Shown here: piece after piece, positions 62,725 to 64,000 of the stretch
Layout: every line of letters begins with the position of its first letter
Position numbering within the stretch: position 1 is the first letter of the stretch
Source: an uncultured Hungatella sp.
GTDB taxonomy: Bacteria; Bacillota; Clostridia; Lachnospirales; Lachnospiraceae
Assembly: GCA_910588505.1 (NCBI GenBank)
Contig: CAJUPQ010000011.1
Coordinates: 1 to 64,000, forward strand
Direction of reading: 5' to 3'
Length of the DNA stretch: 64,000 bases
Position numbers and translations under genes: made by a program
Notes under the pieces: model-generated
The model's database searches: none
Seen by the model: only the letters and a program-made list of their open reading frames with translations
Told to the model about the DNA's origin: nothing

Positions 62725-62742
62725 AGTTTAGTAATAATAAAC
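62725..62742. promoter_or_regulatory. candidate operator 2 for the pot regulator
   Basis: AGTTTAGTAATAATAAAC is a near-palindrome (GTTTA/TAAAC) adjoining the -35 box, 38 bp from operator 1. Confidence 0.5.
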
Positions 62743-62855
62743 AAAGCGCAAGTACCATTATACAGAAAAATATATCGCTGTCAATAGATTTTTTGGGAAA
62801 TGTATGATATTATATCCTTAAGTAAAAATAAGAGGATTTTAGGAGGGGCAGTAAG

Positions 62856-63905
62856 ATGAAGGGTGTATATATGGCCTATGTAGGTTCCTACTCCTACACA
62901 GGCAACGCGAAGGGAATCACAGTTTATGATGTGGACGTGGAAAACGGAAGATTTAAAGAGCGCTGTGAGATGGAGATTGACAATTCTTCCTACCTGGTGC
63001 CGGCGGCTAACGGGAAGACCCTGTATTCTATCGCGGATGAGGGCGTGGTGTCCTATCGGATTCATGAAAACGGCAGTATTACCAAGCTGAATACAGCTAA
63101 TATCCGGGGTATGAGGGGATGTCAGCTGTCTGTGGAGCCGGAGGGAAAGTACCTGTTTGTATCCGGTTACCATGACGGCAAGTCCACGGTGATGCGCCTG
63201 AACCCGGACGGCACCATCGGAAGCATTGCCTCCGGGGTGTACCATAAGGGGCTGGGCAGCGTGGCGGAGAGAACGTTCCGCCCTCATATCAGCTGTACCC
63301 GTCTGACGCCGGACAGGAAGTTTGTCATGGTGGCGGACCTGGGTGTTGATCAGGTGAAGGTGTACAGATTTACAGATGACCAGCTGATGCTGGTGGATAC
63401 TATACCCTGTGATCTGGAGTCCGCTCCCAGGCATTTTATCTTCAGCGCGGACGGGAAGTTCATTTACCTGATGTATGAGGTTAAGAACGTTATTGATGTG
63501 TATACGTATGAGACAGGGAAACGGTCGCCGAAGATTGAGAAGATCCAGACGATCTCCACCACAGGCTCCAAGCGGTTAAGCCAGCTGACAGCAGCCTGCG
63601 CGATCCGATTTTCACCGGATGAGAAGCATCTGTTCTGCAGCAACGCCGGGGACAATACCGTGAGCATCTATGACAGGGATTCCGAGACGGGGATGCTTAC
63701 ACAGCGGTGCTGTCTGCCTATCAGCGGCGATTATCCGAAGGATATCGCCATCTTCCCGGATGACAGGCATTTGGCATGTTTCAACCATGCGTCGGGCACC
63801 ATTACCTTTTTCAATGTGGATTATGAGAAGGGGCTTTTGGTGATGTGCGGAAGGCCTATGAAGGTGGACGAGCCAAATTGCTGCGCGATCGTGAAGGTGC
63901 GGTAA
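62856..63905 (+). CDS. lactonase-fold seven-bladed beta-propeller protein
   Basis: This 349-residue protein fits the lactonase family (6-phosphogluconolactonase, PF10282 type): YVGSYSYTGNAKGITVYDVD near the start, PHISCTRLTPDRKFVMVADLGVDQVKVY in the middle, FSPDEKHLFCSNAGDNTVSIY, and HASGTITFF late. Similar blade repeats recur throughout. Hydrolysis of 6-phosphogluconolactone is the family's best-known role but is not certain here. AGGAGGGG precedes ATG 62856. Confidence 0.85.
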   Translation: MKGVYMAYVGSYSYTGNAKGITVYDVDVENGRFKERCEMEIDNSSYLVPAANGKTLYSIADEGVVSYRIHENGSITKLNTANIRGMRGCQLSVEPEGKYLFVSGYHDGKSTVMRLNPDGTIGSIASGVYHKGLGSVAERTFRPHISCTRLTPDRKFVMVADLGVDQVKVYRFTDDQLMLVDTIPCDLESAPRHFIFSADGKFIYLMYEVKNVIDVYTYETGKRSPKIEKIQTISTTGSKRLSQLTAACAIRFSPDEKHLFCSNAGDNTVSIYDRDSETGMLTQRCCLPISGDYPKDIAIFPDDRHLACFNHASGTITFFNVDYEKGLLVMCGRPMKVDEPNCCAIVKVR

Positions 63906-64000
63906 GGCGCAGTGGGGATGGTCCGGCGCCGCGGTCAGTCTGACAGACGGACGCGTGGGCGCGGCGGGCTGTAAATTACAGAATTTGGAGGAGTTTGTAT
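63906..64000 (+). other. GC-rich spacer and start of a gene cut by the window end
   Basis: A GC-rich spacer with inverted GC blocks is followed by GGAGGAG (63987-63993), a ribosome site whose start codon would fall at about 63999-64001, across the window edge. Confidence 0.35.

Overview
The window looks like core chromosome of an anaerobic, spore-forming Firmicute, most likely a Lachnospiraceae (Clostridium cluster XIVa) species. Support is internal: gene order rpsF-ssb-rpsR-gdpP-rplI-dnaB, a 2[4Fe-4S] ferredoxin and DUF1858 protein, sporulation-type genes (spoVG, CwlD-like amidase, GH18 cell-wall hydrolase), a glgC/glgD pair, strong AGGAGG ribosome sites, some TTG/GTG starts, and classical TTGaca-N17-TATAAT promoters. 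No rRNA, tRNA, CRISPR array or intact insertion sequence was seen.

Layout. 1-6.7 kb: a CofE-like ligase, then ribosomal/replication genes. 6.7-16.7 kb: a MerR-like protein, a class I amidotransferase, ferredoxin, DUF1858 protein, MecA, a kinase/P-loop cluster, and cell-surface hydrolases. 16.7-24.9 kb: tRNA-modification enzyme Sua5/TsaC with a radical SAM protein, then a VanW / AIRS-like / AsnC / aminotransferase / TrmL / GNAT run. 24.9-29.7 kb, minus strand: asnS, yhaO, yhaN and a small HTH-like gene. 29.8-33.1 kb: glgC-glgD after a very long leader, then spoVG.

33.1-41.3 kb is an accessory region, mostly AT-rich. It has a BlaR1/BlaI pair with an atypical sensor domain, a membrane thioredoxin-like protein, a 210-bp GC-rich near-palindrome, a small secreted protein distantly like lactococcin 972 with two membrane or exported partners, a small sigma-region-4-like protein beside a single-pass membrane protein, and a Fic gene broken by a one-base shift. 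Three minus-strand promoters share one core here and may be co-regulated.

41.3-49.2 kb: an auxin-efflux-type transporter, a COG2509-like flavoprotein, then pth-mfd. An ORF6N gene flanked by exact 13-bp direct repeats sits between the probable pth promoter and pth. 49.2-55.6 kb: an unknown abundant-looking protein, a two-component system, a DEAD-box RNA helicase with an attenuator-like leader, and nagA. 55.7-62.6 kb, minus strand: a regulator-potABCD polyamine operon that probably continues into DUF1622, HAD and MalY-type genes. The window ends with a lactonase-fold gene.

The signals I consider least ordinary are: (1) two unlinked leaders (glgC, DEAD-box helicase) with the same plan of promoter, immediate terminator-like hairpin and a shared sequence block; (2) the repeat-bounded ORF6N module; (3) the BlaI-type island with its shared promoter core and bacteriocin-like genes; (4) the 210-bp palindromic element; (5) a kinase gene whose Shine-Dalgarno points to a non-standard start codon.
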